Source of the DNA: Pictodentalium vernedei
Taxonomy: Eukaryota > Mollusca > Scaphopoda > Dentaliida > Dentaliidae
Length of the DNA: 64,000 bases
Assembly (NCBI GenBank): GCA_031216915.1
Contig: CM062297.1
Coordinates: 175,884,356-175,948,355, forward strand
Direction: 5' to 3'
The position numbers were made by a program, and so were the translations under genes. How positions within the stretch are numbered: the first letter of the stretch is position 1; the number at the start of each line of letters is the position of its first letter. Below are positions 9,511-21,281 of the stretch, piece by piece. The notes below the pieces were generated by a model that was not told the origin of the DNA, ran no database searches, and was given only the letters and a program-made list of their open reading frames with translations.

Positions 9511-10329
9511 CGGTAAACCGCAATAAGAAAATTCAAGCTTGCAGTTATTCCCCAAAACCAGGCACAGAGATAGGATCTCAAAATCCCTCTGCCGACTCGG
9601 TGGGTCGAGAGGTAAATATTCCGACAGTGTTCCCGGATCGCTGACCGTCGGTACGAACTTGAATCCTAACTCAATATTTTTTCGTAAAACAATAATTATC
9701 GAAACCTCAAATGTTCGTTTATTATTATTATTATTTTCAAGAATTACTTTCGTTTCACAAAAGTAATTCTTTAATATAAAAATAATACACGAACAAGCGT
9801 TTACACACAAGGGATATATGAAACCTACAGATAGTTTTGCACTATGAAAATTGTTTCATCTTTGTCGTAAGGCCGGCCACAATTTTTCCGACAGACAACA
9901 TGAAAAATTCCGACACGGACAGGATCATGGGACGCACCCCTCCTCTCTCCACCATTTTAGCTTATGGACTGGGGTATACCATTCTAGCGTTAGTTTCATT
10001 AAAACCTTGGACGGCATTGTAAATAAACTATGGAAGAGTACTGGTGCCACCAACACAAGTGATGGTCAGCATGTAGCTGTCTCAGTCATAGTGACCGAAA
10101 CTCTGCTGAAACAACCAGCAATTATCTCAGTTATCTTTCTATGCCTACCATATACCTGTCTTATCCAGAATTGAATATAGGTGAGCCCCTCCCCTCGCCA
10201 TCACCACAATGTTATCCCCAAGACGAATAAAATAATTGCCCAATGCATTAGGATGCACGACAATACACTGGCTTCTAATTTCTAACAAACTCTCGCCCTA
10301 CCGACCGGACACGAATAATACCCCCCCCC
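9511..10329. other. No gene recognised
   Basis: Contains an (ATT)n microsatellite near 9720-9735. A 107-codon plus-strand frame (9851-10174) has no recognisable domain and is not supported as a gene. Confidence 0.35.
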
Positions 10330-11090
10330 CCCCCCTCTCCACACCCGAACCTTGACATTTAAGCCAGCTTGGGGTAGGCCTCCTTTTCATTCATTAACGA
10401 CCACTCCAAGTGGAATATTGTTTTCCGGACGAGTACAACAGACCTCACCCATACAAATGCCCAATTTTGTCCATCGACTTCGCCATTCGTTACCTAACGG
10501 TAAAACGGTAAATAAGAATTTAGTCCAGCCCCGCCCAGCATCCTGAAGTTGATGATCAAATAAACTGACTCTCTATTCCAAACCGTATTTACAAAGGATG
10601 CAGCTTAACAAATGCTGTTCCGCGTGAAATTTATCAATCGTCCCCCCCCCCACCCCCCCCCCCACACACACACACACAGAGTTATGTCCGTCCAATAAAC
10701 ATTCTAATAAAATACCAAACAACACACGTTATTGACAAGTACCGTTAAATCACGTTGCAATAAAAGTTCACAGGGCGCGACCATAATGTAGAAAGAGCGA
10801 TACATCCAAATGATATCAGTGCACGCATGTTTCTCCCACCCGCCAGTGAGCAATGTTTTGGATGTTGCCTCCTCCTCTCCCCACACACACTACTCGAAAA
10901 GTGCTGCCGGTAAATATCACTGGAGTGGCTCAACCTTACGAAAATATGCGACTTTCACCCAGTGCAGTGCCCCAAAATTACAGCAGAAAATAAAAAGATC
11001 GTGGAAATAATAGCCTTCCACCTCTAAATCAACTTCCACCCCACCTAGCATTTCCTCATTTCAAATCCCGAAGCGTTGTGTGCAAAAACA
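10330..11090 (+). repeat. Longest copy of a dispersed repeat, with C-rich tracts
   Basis: Blocks from this region recur at 5990-6142, 6405-6599 and (reverse) 7010-7258, for example AAAGAGCGATACATCCAAAT and AGTGCTGCCGGTAAATATCA. It contains C runs at 10321-10335 and 10641-10663 and a short (CA)n. Its ends and type are unresolved. Confidence 0.55.
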
Positions 11091-11139
11091 GTAAATAAGC
11101 AACACCGTCGCAGATGATAAGGCTACCAAGAGTACAACA

Positions 11140-11365
11140 AAAAGTCGAAATTTCGAGAAAAAAAGTCGAAATTTCGAGAAAAAAAGTCGAAATTTCGAGA
11201 TAAAAAGTCGAAATTTCGAGATTGCAAGTCAAAATTTCGAGATTGTAAGTCGAAATTTCGAGATTTTATGTCAAAATCTCGAGATTTTAAGTCGAAATGT
11301 CGACTTTCTGGGTCTGAGAATTATTTTTTATCATGTCCCTAATACGCTTCCGTACTAATACGCTT
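11140..11365 (+). repeat. Minisatellite element with TCGAAATTTCGA core, copy B
   Basis: About seven to eight units of 21-22 bp (AAAAAGTCGAAATTTCGAG) end in TTTCTGGGTCTG and ACGCTTCCGT, the reverse complement of the end piece at 5487-5540. The two copies are in opposite orientation 5.4 kb apart. A duplicated CTAATACGCTTCC lies just beyond. Confidence 0.8.
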
Positions 11366-11918
11366 CCATAGATTTGCGTAGATTACTCTCTATTTATTGA
11401 TTAGAATCTATATATATTTACAAGCCTTTTCCCTGGCCCCAATGCTTAAAATGAGATAACAATTTTAATAGTTTGATCCTATGCTTGAATCTGACATTTT
11501 TCAAGTTTGTTTAGACCATTTAAACAGTTAAGAATACTCTCTTGGACAAAACCAATGCAAATTCCAACAACATTCTACACAATCTGACCCTAAACATGAA
11601 AAATAAAATTAAAAATGCATGCAAAACATGTCCTCTCTGATATTGGTACTCCGCCCCAACGGGACGACCCCCTGAAACCAATTTTTCTTGAAAAAGTAAC
11701 ACACAGGAGCTAAACTATCATAATAGTGGATGCATAATTGCTTTTCTCGTCACAGGCAATCATAATAAACAACAAATATGATCAAATAGATTTGAAAAAA
11801 GGCATTTGCAAAAATCAATTGCACAATTCAGAAAAAATGAGTTCTCCGGGCTCAGGTAACCACCCCCACTCCTACCTAACGTCTCGCAAAAGATATTCTG
11901 CCGTCCCCTACTAACCCA
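11366..11918. other. No gene recognised
   Basis: AT-rich sequence with no supported feature. Confidence 0.3.
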
Positions 11919-12214
11919 ACAGTTAAAACTAGAAGTCCTGTCACGAACTGTGCGCTTATCTACTCTTAAAGGTGCGTAGGAATTGCGCGCAATTGCCATA
12001 TCGAATGGCATCCAAAGCACGGCGGGTTCTCCTTTTTACTCATATTAAACACAGGCAATGTTTCGGCCAATGGACCTCCGGGTTATGAAACTTTGCTTGT
12101 GCACATGCCATATGTAGAGAATTTGATAGTCTTACTATGGCCATAACGCGTAGATTAACGCGCAGATCGACGTGCTATTTGTGCGCTTTTCATGACAGGA
12201 CATCTAGTTTTAAC
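11919..12214 (-). mobile_element. ACAGTTAAAACTAG foldback MITE, copy 1
   Basis: Inverted ends: ACAGTTAAAACTAGAAGTCC on the left, and a terminal TAGTTTTAAC on the right. The interior holds GCAATTGCCATATCGAATGG and CAATGGACCTCCGGGT, shared with 46573-46874 and 62087-62412. It is non-coding. Confidence 0.8.
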
Positions 12215-12599
12215 CCTATAAAAAAGTGTACACTGAAACTTAGAGGAACTGGTTTACAACACTAATCCCATGGAAAGAGTTTACTTTCACAAGAGGTATT
12301 GTTATGCACCCGTCACTCTAAAAAAATAAACGGCAGAGTGCCGCCAAGTGCAAATGAATCCAGAGTGGCACCAAAACAATGAAGCCAGAATACCGTTTTT
12401 AAAAACAACTCGTAGTTTCATCTTTGAAGTATGTACAGTCGCTATCGTGATTACAATGATTTAGAAGAATGCGAGGTGGGAATATATATGTGTTTGGGTA
12501 TTTATTTTTAAAAAAAGTTCTTTGTCCACTTAATATTTAGGCTTATTCCAGTATCGCCAGGTGATATCTCTAGAAGTTGAAAGTACAGCATCGAACGAT
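12215..12599. other. No gene recognised
   Basis: Nothing supported apart from AT-rich tracts. Confidence 0.3.
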
Positions 12600-12737
12600 T
12601 TACAGTAAAAAATCAGTTGGGTTAAAAAATAGACCCAAATCAACTGGGTTGAGTGAATATCAACCCAATTGGGTTCATGTTCAACCAACCCAGATGGTTT
12701 GGGTTAATTCTTAACCCAACTGATTTTAGAGTCTAAT
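12600..12737. mobile_element. Palindromic CACTA-like MITE
   Basis: Ends ACAGTAAAAAATCAGTTGGG and the complement of TAGACTCTAAAATCAG. The interior is an inverted series of AACCCAA/TTGGGTT blocks. The half copy at 2328 starts CACTCTGAAATCAG, which suggests CACT-type termini as in CACTA (EnSpm/CMC) elements. That assignment is inference. Confidence 0.7.
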
Positions 12738-13127
12738 ATCTATTTATACCATAATGTTGTTAAGGACGTGGGTGGAATCAAATGGAGAGGGCGCACCCAG
12801 CGTTCCCATTCCCTTTTTATAACTAAAATTGTTTTTTTTACAAACACTGAGCCCGGAGGAACGTTTGGTAGTGGATGCTCTTGTGTTTTCGTGGATAATA
12901 CCGTACGCACCACGTGCATACAATACTATCTCTTGCATGGTTCTCCTATTGCATGGGCCGTTATAAACTGGCTTTCCTTTCTAATTATTTCAGTGAGTCC
13001 ATATATAAAACTATTGGAATATTTTGGTGGCCATGAGTAAAGAAGCCACCCGGGTGGGTGGGGGGACAATGACTACTCCGTGTCCTTGAAGTCCGTCGAC
13101 TATAGGACACACTTTTTGCCCAATTCG

Positions 13128-13415
13128 GTTGCGTAGAGTGGATAATGCTCCACACCATGACCCATGATTGGAAATGTGCCCCTCCCCTCCCCTCACAACC
13201 GCAAACCCTAGACATGACACTAGTTTAGGGCGGCATGTCCTAAAGTGTTGAGAGAACAAGGTAGCACGTGGATTGGGTGGGTGATGCTCCACATCATGAC
13301 CCATGATTGAAAATATTCCCCCCACCATCCACCAACCTCAAACCCTAGATTCGACACTAGTCTAGAGTAGCATGTCCTAAAGCGTCGAGACAACAGGATC
13401 GCACGACACGAGACA
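13128..13415 (+). repeat. Two-copy tandem repeat of about 145 bp
   Basis: TGATGCTCCACATCATGACCCATGATTG and the matching earlier unit, then the AACCCTAGA...GACACTAGT...GCATGTCCTAAAG blocks, occur twice in direct order (units near 13140-13260 and 13285-13400). No domain is visible. Confidence 0.75.
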
Positions 13416-13693
13416 TCGCACAGCGTTGCAAACTCTAAGCTTCAACCCATACCAAATTTCCCTTGTCAGTATCAGCTTATAAGAAAAATCCACAATATCA
13501 ATATGTTGATAGAGAATGCTCATATTGAGAGCGTTTACACTGGTTCAAAGGAGACCCTACCTATTTTGTTATATTCAAACCATCGCCAAACTGGTTCTTT
13601 CCTCAAACGCATGTCTCTGCTTCGACTAAAGTAAGATGATGCATCATATCGTGGCTAGCAAAGCTCTGTCGAAGAAAGTAAAATTCGTGATTT

Positions 13694-13935
13694 TTAACCC
13701 TTTACCTAACACGAAAAGCAGATGACATTTGAAAACAAATTTCTTGAATAACTAATTGTGTTTAGTTTTTGCTTAAAAACATAGCTTATGACCCCTCATT
13801 GGAACGAGCTCGTTCTAATAAAGGGCCATAACCTATGTTTTCGAGACAAAAAAATGAAAAAATAATGGAAATTGAATGGTAATTCTTGTGAATAGCGCTG
13901 GCCGGTTTTGACCGTTGTGTTGGGTAAAGGGTTAA
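13694..13935. mobile_element. piggyBac-like TTAA MITE, copy 3
   Basis: TTAACCCTTTACCTAAC at the left and GGGTAAAGGGTTAA at the right. The central hairpin is shortened to a single GGAACGAGCTCGTTC. A degenerate second hairpin core (GGTTGGAACGAGCCCGCC) follows at 13950-14050. Confidence 0.75.
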
Positions 13936-14430
13936 CGTAACCACAATTTTTACCTCAAAAACATAGCGTATAACCTCAGGTTGGAACGAGCCCGCCTAGA
14001 TCATCCCATAAAGGGTCCTAAGCTATTTTGGACGCCAAATATGAAAATTTTCATTTAATCAAGCATTTCTTTTATAAGAAACGTCTTTTTCAGTAAAGGA
14101 TGAAGGTGCTGGGTGTGTTTCGCAAGATTCGCCGTGTTAGGGAAATGGAGAGGGGGGAGAGAAAGGGGGTGCGTTTGATATGGCAGCGTATTAGCGCCAT
14201 TGTAATATAATATACTAAATTGGTATATTAGTTTATTACGCTGTTATAACAGTACGGTTAAACTGTTAAAACAGTTTAGTATTAAACAAGAGAAACAGAA
14301 TTTACTGTGATCAGTAAATTCGAGTCTGCGTGAAAATGGTGTACACATCCGAATTAAACTATAGAGAAAGGTAATTTTTCCTGAGTAAAATACCTTTAAT
14401 GGAATCAGAAATCACATTTCGTAACAACGT

Positions 14431-14612
14431 TTAACACCCTTTATCCAACGAATCGGCCATATCCGCCTGCGTAATATGCAAATCCAGCAGCTTAAAAAAT
14501 ATTATTTAAAAAAAAATGTCAACAAAACCATATCATGTAACCCTCTTTGGAACGAGCTCGTTCCAATGAGGGGGTCACATGATATGGTTTTGTTGACATT
14601 TTTTGAAAAATT
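14431..14612 (-). mobile_element. TTAA MITE, subfamily B, truncated
   Basis: The left end TTAACACCCTTTATCCAACG and the core CAACAAAACCATATCATGTA with central GGAACGAGCTCGTTCC match the copy at 28800-29040 in reverse. The distal end is lost where the tandem array begins. Confidence 0.75.
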
Positions 14613-16010
14613 TAAAAAAATGATATGACTCTGCCCACTTTTTGGAATGACGAAATACATGTTTGTACTTCAGAACAGCACTGGATGTTATAAAATGCAA
14701 TTTCCAGCAATTCTGAAAAAGTCACTCGTTGACCTCTGTGCCACCTCAGAGACATTGGCCCATATTTTGAACCTCTATTGAGTTTCGACTCGTTTGGTGT
14801 TGATCCAAAGACCATAGATCATACCATGTTTGAGGTATGGGCATGACAAGCTTTAAAATGTTTAGCTACGATCACTATTCAGAGTTAAAAAATACATGTA
14901 TGAACATCAGGAGTGCATCAGGAGGGCAAACTAAAAAAAAAGTAGCGATTTCCAGCAATTCTGAAAAATGAACCCATTGACCATTAGGTAATCTCAGTGC
15001 TCTTGTTTGACCCATCTAAAGAACATCCATTGAGTTTCAACTTATCTGACGTTGGTTCCAGATATTAGGTCATACCCGGATTTAGAAAAGAGGATGACAC
15101 ACTTTCAAAATTTGGGCCCCATCCACTTTTCTGAATGTCAAGTATGAACTTCCTCATTAGGGGTTCCTAAAATGTGATTTCCAGTAATTCTACAAAATGA
15201 ACTCAATCACCCTTGGGTGACCTCAGTCACCTTGGTCCATATTTTGAACCTCCACTGAGTTTCGACTCATTTGATGTCAGTCCCAAGTCCATAGGTTATA
15301 CAATGTATGAGATACAAGCGTGACCCACTTTCAAAATTGTTTGCCCCCACCCATATTTTTAACTATACAAACACATTTAAGAACTTTGTGAATGCATTAG
15401 AGGTAATAAAATGCAATTTTCTGCAATTCTGAAAAATGCACTCAATGACCCATTGGTTATCTTAGTAATCTCGACCCATATTCTGAACATCTATTGAGTA
15501 TAGACTCATTTGGTCTTGGTCCCACCTTGATAGGTCATACCATGCTTGAGATATTAGCATGACGCACTTTCAAAATATTTGGCCCCGCCCACTTTTTTAA
15601 GTACAAAATCACATGTATGAATTCCGGTAATGCACTAGGAGGTCATACACTGTGATTTCCAGCAATTGTGAATATGCACTCAATGACCCCTGGTTGACCG
15701 CAGTGACCTGGACCCATATTCTCAACCGCCATTGGGATTCGACTCATTTGCTGTTGGCCAAACGTCTATACGTCATACCATGCTTGCGATATAAGCGGGG
15801 CCCACTTTCAAAATTTTTGGGCCCAACCACTTTTTAAAAAATACACTCAGTGACCCATGTTTGACCTAAGTTACCTTGAGCCATACCTGCAACATCCGTT
15901 GAGTGTCGATTCATTTGGTGTTGGTCCCAAACCCGTAGGTCATACCAAGACTGAGATATGAGTGTGCGAAATGACCCTGGGGCACCCTCAGAAGCCTGAA
16001 AAACATAGGC
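14613..16010 (+). repeat. Tandem array of about six diverged units, roughly 235 bp
   Basis: Recurring blocks include CACTTTCAAAAT (15106, 15330, 15568, 15804 and a diverged one near 14850), CCAGCAATTCTGAAAAATG, and TTGAGTTTCGACTCATTTGG followed by TTGGTCCCA and AGGTCATACCATG. Spacing between equivalent blocks is about 232-250 bp. Units differ substantially, so the array is old. The last unit is shortened. No frame stays open through the units. Confidence 0.85.
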
Positions 16011-16238
16011 CCCCGAATACTAGTGACTGTTTATCAGATTGCCAAAAATCAACGACATTGGAAGATTCGTATTCCGAGTTATCGTGCGGACAAGGGAGTG
16101 CATAGACTAATTACAATGGCTCAAAAATCCTGCCGTATCAGACTGACCCTGATTCCATTTCAAGCTATGAAAATTTTACACGCAGTGAAAAAATGTTTTC
16201 AGCATATACAAGTGTCTCTCTTATTACCAGCGGTTTCT

Positions 16239-16962
16239 TTAACCTTTTGAACTCTGGTGGTATATTCCATGTCGGCCCAATGGTAGCTGTTGGAAGAAAC
16301 CATATTCATTATATGGGGGCAGAGCAATTGATATTTTCAACGTGCACTGCAAAAAATAAAGGTTCTGGTTCTATCTTGTCCCTGAGATGGAACCAGTTTA
16401 GTTTAAACAGTATTATTCAAATCAAATAAATTTACCAAGATTAGCATTCAATTTTAACAGAATAATACATGCACTGAAGTAGGTTCAGTAGTAAACTTGG
16501 AGCTTATTCAACGCAGTCGCCAAACATCTTGAAACAAAGCGAATATAAATACCTGGTCTATTGGTTCTATACAGAACGAAAACTGGTTCGATATGCCAAC
16601 TGTTCATATCTCCTTTGATTAATAATGATTTGAGACAACCCGGTATAAGCTCTAAACTAACGGCTGAAACCCTCTCACTTTATGTTTAATTCTGTTAATA
16701 TTTAATGTTAATCTTTATAAATTTATTTGATTTGAAATAAATACTGTTTGACCAGAACTGGTTCCATCTCAGGGACAAGATTAGAACCAGTTTTGGATCT
16801 AAAAAGAATCAATATTTTTTGCAGTGTGCAGCCTTGGAGCAGCAAGTTGAAGATATGGATTGGTCTTCCCACACACCCATTTAGCAGCCACTCTCTCTCA
16901 TGAAATTATGACGTATCATGTTCCTGGACAGGAAAAACGGCCTCTCGTGTTCAAAGGGTTGA
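16239..16962. mobile_element. TTAACC-TTTGAAC MITE, copy 1, split by a nested element
   Basis: The left end is TTAACCTTTTGAACTC and the right end GTGTTCAAAGGGTTGA. Inner blocks (CATATTCATTATATGGG, CATGAAATTATGACGTATCATG) match the compact copy at 41128-41358. A 482-bp element at 16345-16826 interrupts it. TTAA-type target is inferred. Confidence 0.8.
16345..16826. mobile_element. CACTG-terminated element (CACTA-like) nested in a MITE
   Basis: Perfect 14-bp termini CACTGCAAAAAATA and TATTTTTTGCAGTG extend into imperfect inverted repeats of about 95 bp (TCTTGTCCCTGAGATGGAAC in both arms). TG lies at both junctions and the uninterrupted copy at 41128-41358 reads CGTGCAGCC across the site, so the insertion is demonstrable. 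CACTG ends with a 2-3 bp duplication fit animal CACTA elements. It has no coding capacity. Confidence 0.8.
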
Positions 16963-17123
16963 ATGTTAGTATTGCGCACAAATCAAACGTTCTACGATTA
17001 TAAAAAGACAATTATTATCACAAATGTGGTCCAAATGATTGTGGCGCTGAGAAATGGGCCCACAATTTTATTTCCACTAGGTTGTATTGTGTTTCAAACC
17101 GGACAAAAACGTTATCTCCGCCA

Positions 17124-17238
17124 ACATGTATGGTATATGGAGATTTAATACCTGGGTGTCTCATTTAAACACCTCGCCTGCAGCTCGGTGTTTAAAAACC
17201 GACATCCAGGTATTAAATATCCATATACCATGCATGTA
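17124..17238. repeat. Large hairpin
   Basis: Inverted arms of about 50 bp: ACATGTATGGTATATGGAGA...CCTGGGTGTC against GACATCCAGGTATTAAATAT...ACCATGCATGT. A G run follows at 17239. Foldback element of unknown family. Confidence 0.75.
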
Positions 17239-18068
17239 GGGGGGGGGGGGGGATAAATTATAATACTGACTACAAGAAAGGCGGAAGATCCATGCTAGAT
17301 TTGTTTGAAGTTTCGGTAATAATTTAACTCCACACCCTATAGGGCTGTGGGCCTAAATTTTGTCCGATCTTCTAAATTAATTTGCTGTTGGTTCTGGCAT
17401 CTGCTGGTCTAAGCCATTTTTTACCAAAAGAGTTCACTTTGTTTTGCATTTAACAGTCACCCGATAAAAAGAAACAAGAGAGAGAAAATCCCTGAAAAGA
17501 GTGCGGAGTAGGAAACTTCCAATTTTTATATAGTGCAATAAAAACTGCGTTACTTCAAATCGGGTTGCCCTAAGACCAGTGTGGTTAACAGTAAATTCGG
17601 TTCAATAACGATACCTCGAGAGTATTGGTTAGCTGTGCAGCGGCATTCGTACAGTACAACATTTCAGCACTCGGTAGTTTTAGCAGATTCTTCATTGAAA
17701 CCAACATTTCAATCGTTGAACACGGAAAAAAGAAGTGAATGGTTGCTCCATTTTGGCAAAAACTAAACAAAGGAGACAGGTAATCGCACTCTATGGATGC
17801 GGACCTTATCAGTCGATCACGAGAAACACTTAAAAGCTAAGAAGGAAATGGCAGTATACATGTTATTAGTCTCTTGCGCAGCCCGTTCGGTTTCAGGAAT
17901 AGCTAGAACCCAGTGGGTTGTGTAGGAGACCACAGACAAATCAAAAATGCACGGGGGATGACAAAATCGATCACGGAATCTCTCAAACCAAACAGAAAAC
18001 AAGTTTGTCCAGATCTTCGCTGGAAATAGAAACCGCACACTTTGCCACAGTCAGATGTGGTGTAAATA
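17239..18068. other. No gene recognised
   Basis: Short frames on both strands only; no recognised domain. Confidence 0.3.
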
Positions 18069-18070
18069 TA

Positions 18071-18213
18071 GAATATACCCATAGTAGCTTGGTGTGTCAC
18101 ATGTTCACCACGAGTGGTGAAGTGGTGTTAACCGCGAGCCTTTGGCGCACGGTTAACACCACTTCACCACGAGTGGTGAACATTTGGCATATCAAGCTAC
18201 TATGGGTATATTT
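18071..18213. repeat. Large hairpin with inner CACGAGTGGTGAA repeats
   Basis: Outer arms AATATACCCATAGTAGCTTG and CAAGCTACTATGGGTATATT, inner arms GTTCACCACGAGTGGTGAA-GTGGTGTTAACCG. Each arm is itself partly palindromic. It is probably a foldback transposon; no TSD was identified. Confidence 0.8.
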
Positions 18214-18722
18214 TATTCATACCATGATCGTCAGATTATAAAGAGTCGCTATTACCTTTTCTGGATTTTACTGAGCAGCAGCCGTACATACGTGCTAATT
18301 TGTTTTTGTTTGCATGAGCATCGGTGGGTGGTACTTCCGCTGTCAATGTTATCACCGAAACGAAATGGAAAAAGAAACAGGATCTTTTTCATTTTAATAA
18401 TAGTAAACTCAATAACATACTATTTCGAGTTATGGATGCTTTATTAACATGAGACAATGCATGTTTGTTATTTTTTGTTTTTTTATGTAGGTAAACTCAT
18501 TTAAAAACGTAATAAATAATTGCCTCTTTCATTTCACTCTTCGCGAGGCGACGTGCGATAAATTTAGACAAGTTCGCATTCAGGTCGACGTCACCAAAGG
18601 TTAACTTGGATGTAGTTCCACTGTAGGTGTAAATTTTAACTACTGAATTCCCATTGCTGGAGTGTTCACCACGGTTGGTGTGTAAAGCTAAAATTTATAT
18701 GATACGCTTTTTTTCTTTTTTT

Positions 18723-20863
18723 TTTTTTTGTCCGAATTTAGCATATGACAAGCTAATAAGTATTTGCACACCAGGTTACGAACAGTCATTCCCACTAAAA
18801 TCCACAAAGTTAAGCAGTAAGTACATAAAAAAGCAACCATGGATGACGAGTGGATTATTGACATCGTCAAGAAAAAAAGCCGACTTCTATCACAAAAAAC
18901 TAAAATCCCCAAACGAGGAAAACATTTTAAAGTACAAAAGATATTGTCGAATAGTCAATAAAATTAAAAAGCAAAGCAAGTCAATGTACTATAAAAACAT
19001 ATTAAATGACAACAGGAATAACTTACGCAAGATATGGCAAATTTTAAATGAGACAATAAATAAAACTAAAAAGGTTGCGACGTCACCGTCCTCTTTTACC
19101 TTAGATAACAACCAGGAAATAAATAATCCAGATTCAATTGCCCAAGAGTTTAATAATTTTGTTTGTAAACATGGGAAAATGCACAATTGATAAAATTAAG
19201 ACACCCCGCAAATCATTTCTGGACTACCTAAAAATTAATTATCAAAATAACTTCTTTATAAGCCCCACAACTCCAGACGAGGTTGTAAAGGTAACTAAAA
19301 CCCTAAAACTAAGAAACAGTGAAGATTGTGATGGACTAGCAACAAATATTGTGAAACAATCAATATTTAATTTGGCCTCGCCCCTGTCTCACATAATAAA
19401 TAACTCATTTACTAGTGGCTCGGTTCCAGACCAGATGAAAGTTGCCAAGGTAATTCCAATTTTTAAAACCGGGGATGAGAACAAATTTAACAACTACAGA
19501 CCAATTAGTATACTCCCAACATTTTCTAAAATATTAGAAAAGCTGATGGCAAACAGAATGACTAGTTTCATGACGACTTTCAATATTTTATATGAACACC
19601 AGTATGGATTTAGAAGTAAACATTCCACTATACACCCAATCATGGAACTTTTAAAACATATAGGGCAAGAAAATAACCGACAGACCAAGGACATCACGTT
19701 AGCAACATTTATCGATCTTTCTAAAGCGTTTGACACAATAAAACATGACATTCTTTTGACAAAATTGGAAAAATACGGATTTAGAGGTATCAGTAATACA
19801 TGGTTTAAAAGATATTTGACAAATAGAGCTCAATTTGTTAAATATGGAAATGGAAAATCGGATTTAGCATATATAAAATGTGGGGTACCCCAAGGGAGTG
19901 TATTAGGGCCTATTCTCTTTCTATTATATGTAAACGATATTGCTACCTCAACGTCATTAAAAGTCTTATCTTTTGCAGATGACACTGCTTCATATTCTTC
20001 ATCCCCGAATGCAAGTAATCTAGCAGCCCATTTTAACAGTGAACTAGATAAAATATTTAACTGGTGCTCGGCAAATCACTTAGCTCTCAATGCGAAAAAG
20101 ACAAAATACATGATCATAAATCCGTCGCCCCAATCTAAAATTCCAGGAAACTTAGATATTTATATAAACAATCTGAAAATTGAAAGAGTGGGTGTAAATG
20201 AAAATGAAAATTTTCTAAAATTTTTAGGTGTGACTTTTGATGAGAATCTAGCCTACAGGAATCATATCTCAAGGATTAGTACCAATATAGGAAGAGCCAA
20301 TTACGCCCTAAAGAAAGTTAAGAATATATTACCCCAAAGTGCAATGAAAACTCTCTACTATTCTCTTGTGCATTGTCATTTGTTGTATGGAATTCAGATT
20401 TGGGAAAACTCAAAAGCGGCTAGAAGACTCTTGATATTGCAAAAACGAACAATACGAATTATCAATAATAAAAGATATAACTCCCATACAGACCCACTAT
20501 TTGCAAAGAACAAAATTCTCAAAGTGACTGACATTTTCAAACTTCAAGCTAGCCTCTTCGTGTTTGATTGGAAAAAACGGTAATCTTCCCCGTTCTTTCA
20601 GTAACTATTTTAATATCTCATCAAATTCACTGAATATAACTACTAGGCAATCTGAATCAGTACATGTTAGCAGGACCAGAATTAAAGCTCTAGACAAATT
20701 GCCAATTTTTGCCTACCCCATAATTTGGAATAGCTTGAGCCAGAATCTTCGTAACATTACAAACAGAGTTGAGTTTAAGAATAAACTTAAATTACAGCTA
20801 TTATCGTCTTACTGTATGGAAATGCAGTGTGACAATCCCTACTGTCAAGAGTGTAATCCGTAG
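18723..20863 (+). pseudogene. LINE reverse transcriptase, broken by two frameshifts
   Basis: Three frames follow each other. The first (to 19190) holds the linker with QPWMTSGLLTSSRKKADFYH. The second (to 20583) holds the RT domain: VAKVIPIFKTGDENKFNNYR, YRPISILPTFSKILEKLM, YEHQYGFRSKHST, IDLSKAFDTIKHDILL, CGVPQGSVLGPILFLLYVND and the catalytic FADD at residues 279-282 of that frame. The third (20564-20863) holds the C-terminal extension ending CDNPYCQECNP. The first shift lies near 19160-19180; the second is in an A6 run at about 20573, where one fewer A would join the frames. RT would copy the element RNA at a nicked target. The few lesions suggest a fairly young copy, or base-calling errors at homopolymers. 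Confidence 0.9.
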
Positions 20864-21281
20864 TACCTCATTTTTTCGCCTCACCTCCCTCACCCCAACG
20901 AGAATAGGCAGTCTAACATTACTTGTCAATTCTTTCAAAATTACAGTTTGAGCTATATCGTAAGTTTCTACCCAGTCAAATTGCACTGCGATTATTGTGT
21001 TAAATAGATAGCTTCAGATGACTGTGAACTCGTCATTAACCTTCTTGTGCGATGTGCGCCGCCGAGTCTAATCAAAAGCATATTACTTCCCCGAGAAAGG
21101 GTCAGCTATGGTCTGCGAATATTTGTAAAACATTCATTTATTTGTCAGGTGATGCCAGGAAGACAGCCAATCTGGCTATGGCATTTCCCAACGGTATATC
21201 CTGTATTGTTACAAATGTTGTAATATATCAAAACATCATGATTGTAAAACCTGTATACTGTTAAATAAACTATTTATCTAT
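18733..21281 (+). mobile_element. 5'-truncated non-LTR retrotransposon (LINE)
   Basis: The copy begins in the linker after the endonuclease domain, near a T-rich tract, carries the whole reverse transcriptase and C-terminal extension, and runs through a 3' UTR that ends close to AAATAAACTATTTATCTATA. The endonuclease and any ORF1 are missing, the usual consequence of incomplete reverse transcription. The clade is within the Jockey/CR1-like group by motif style; exact clade not determined. Confidence 0.85.

Noticed and set aside
14613-16010. CRISPR-like array
   Set aside because: Units are about 235 bp, diverged, without short identical repeats and unique spacers, and the setting is eukaryotic.
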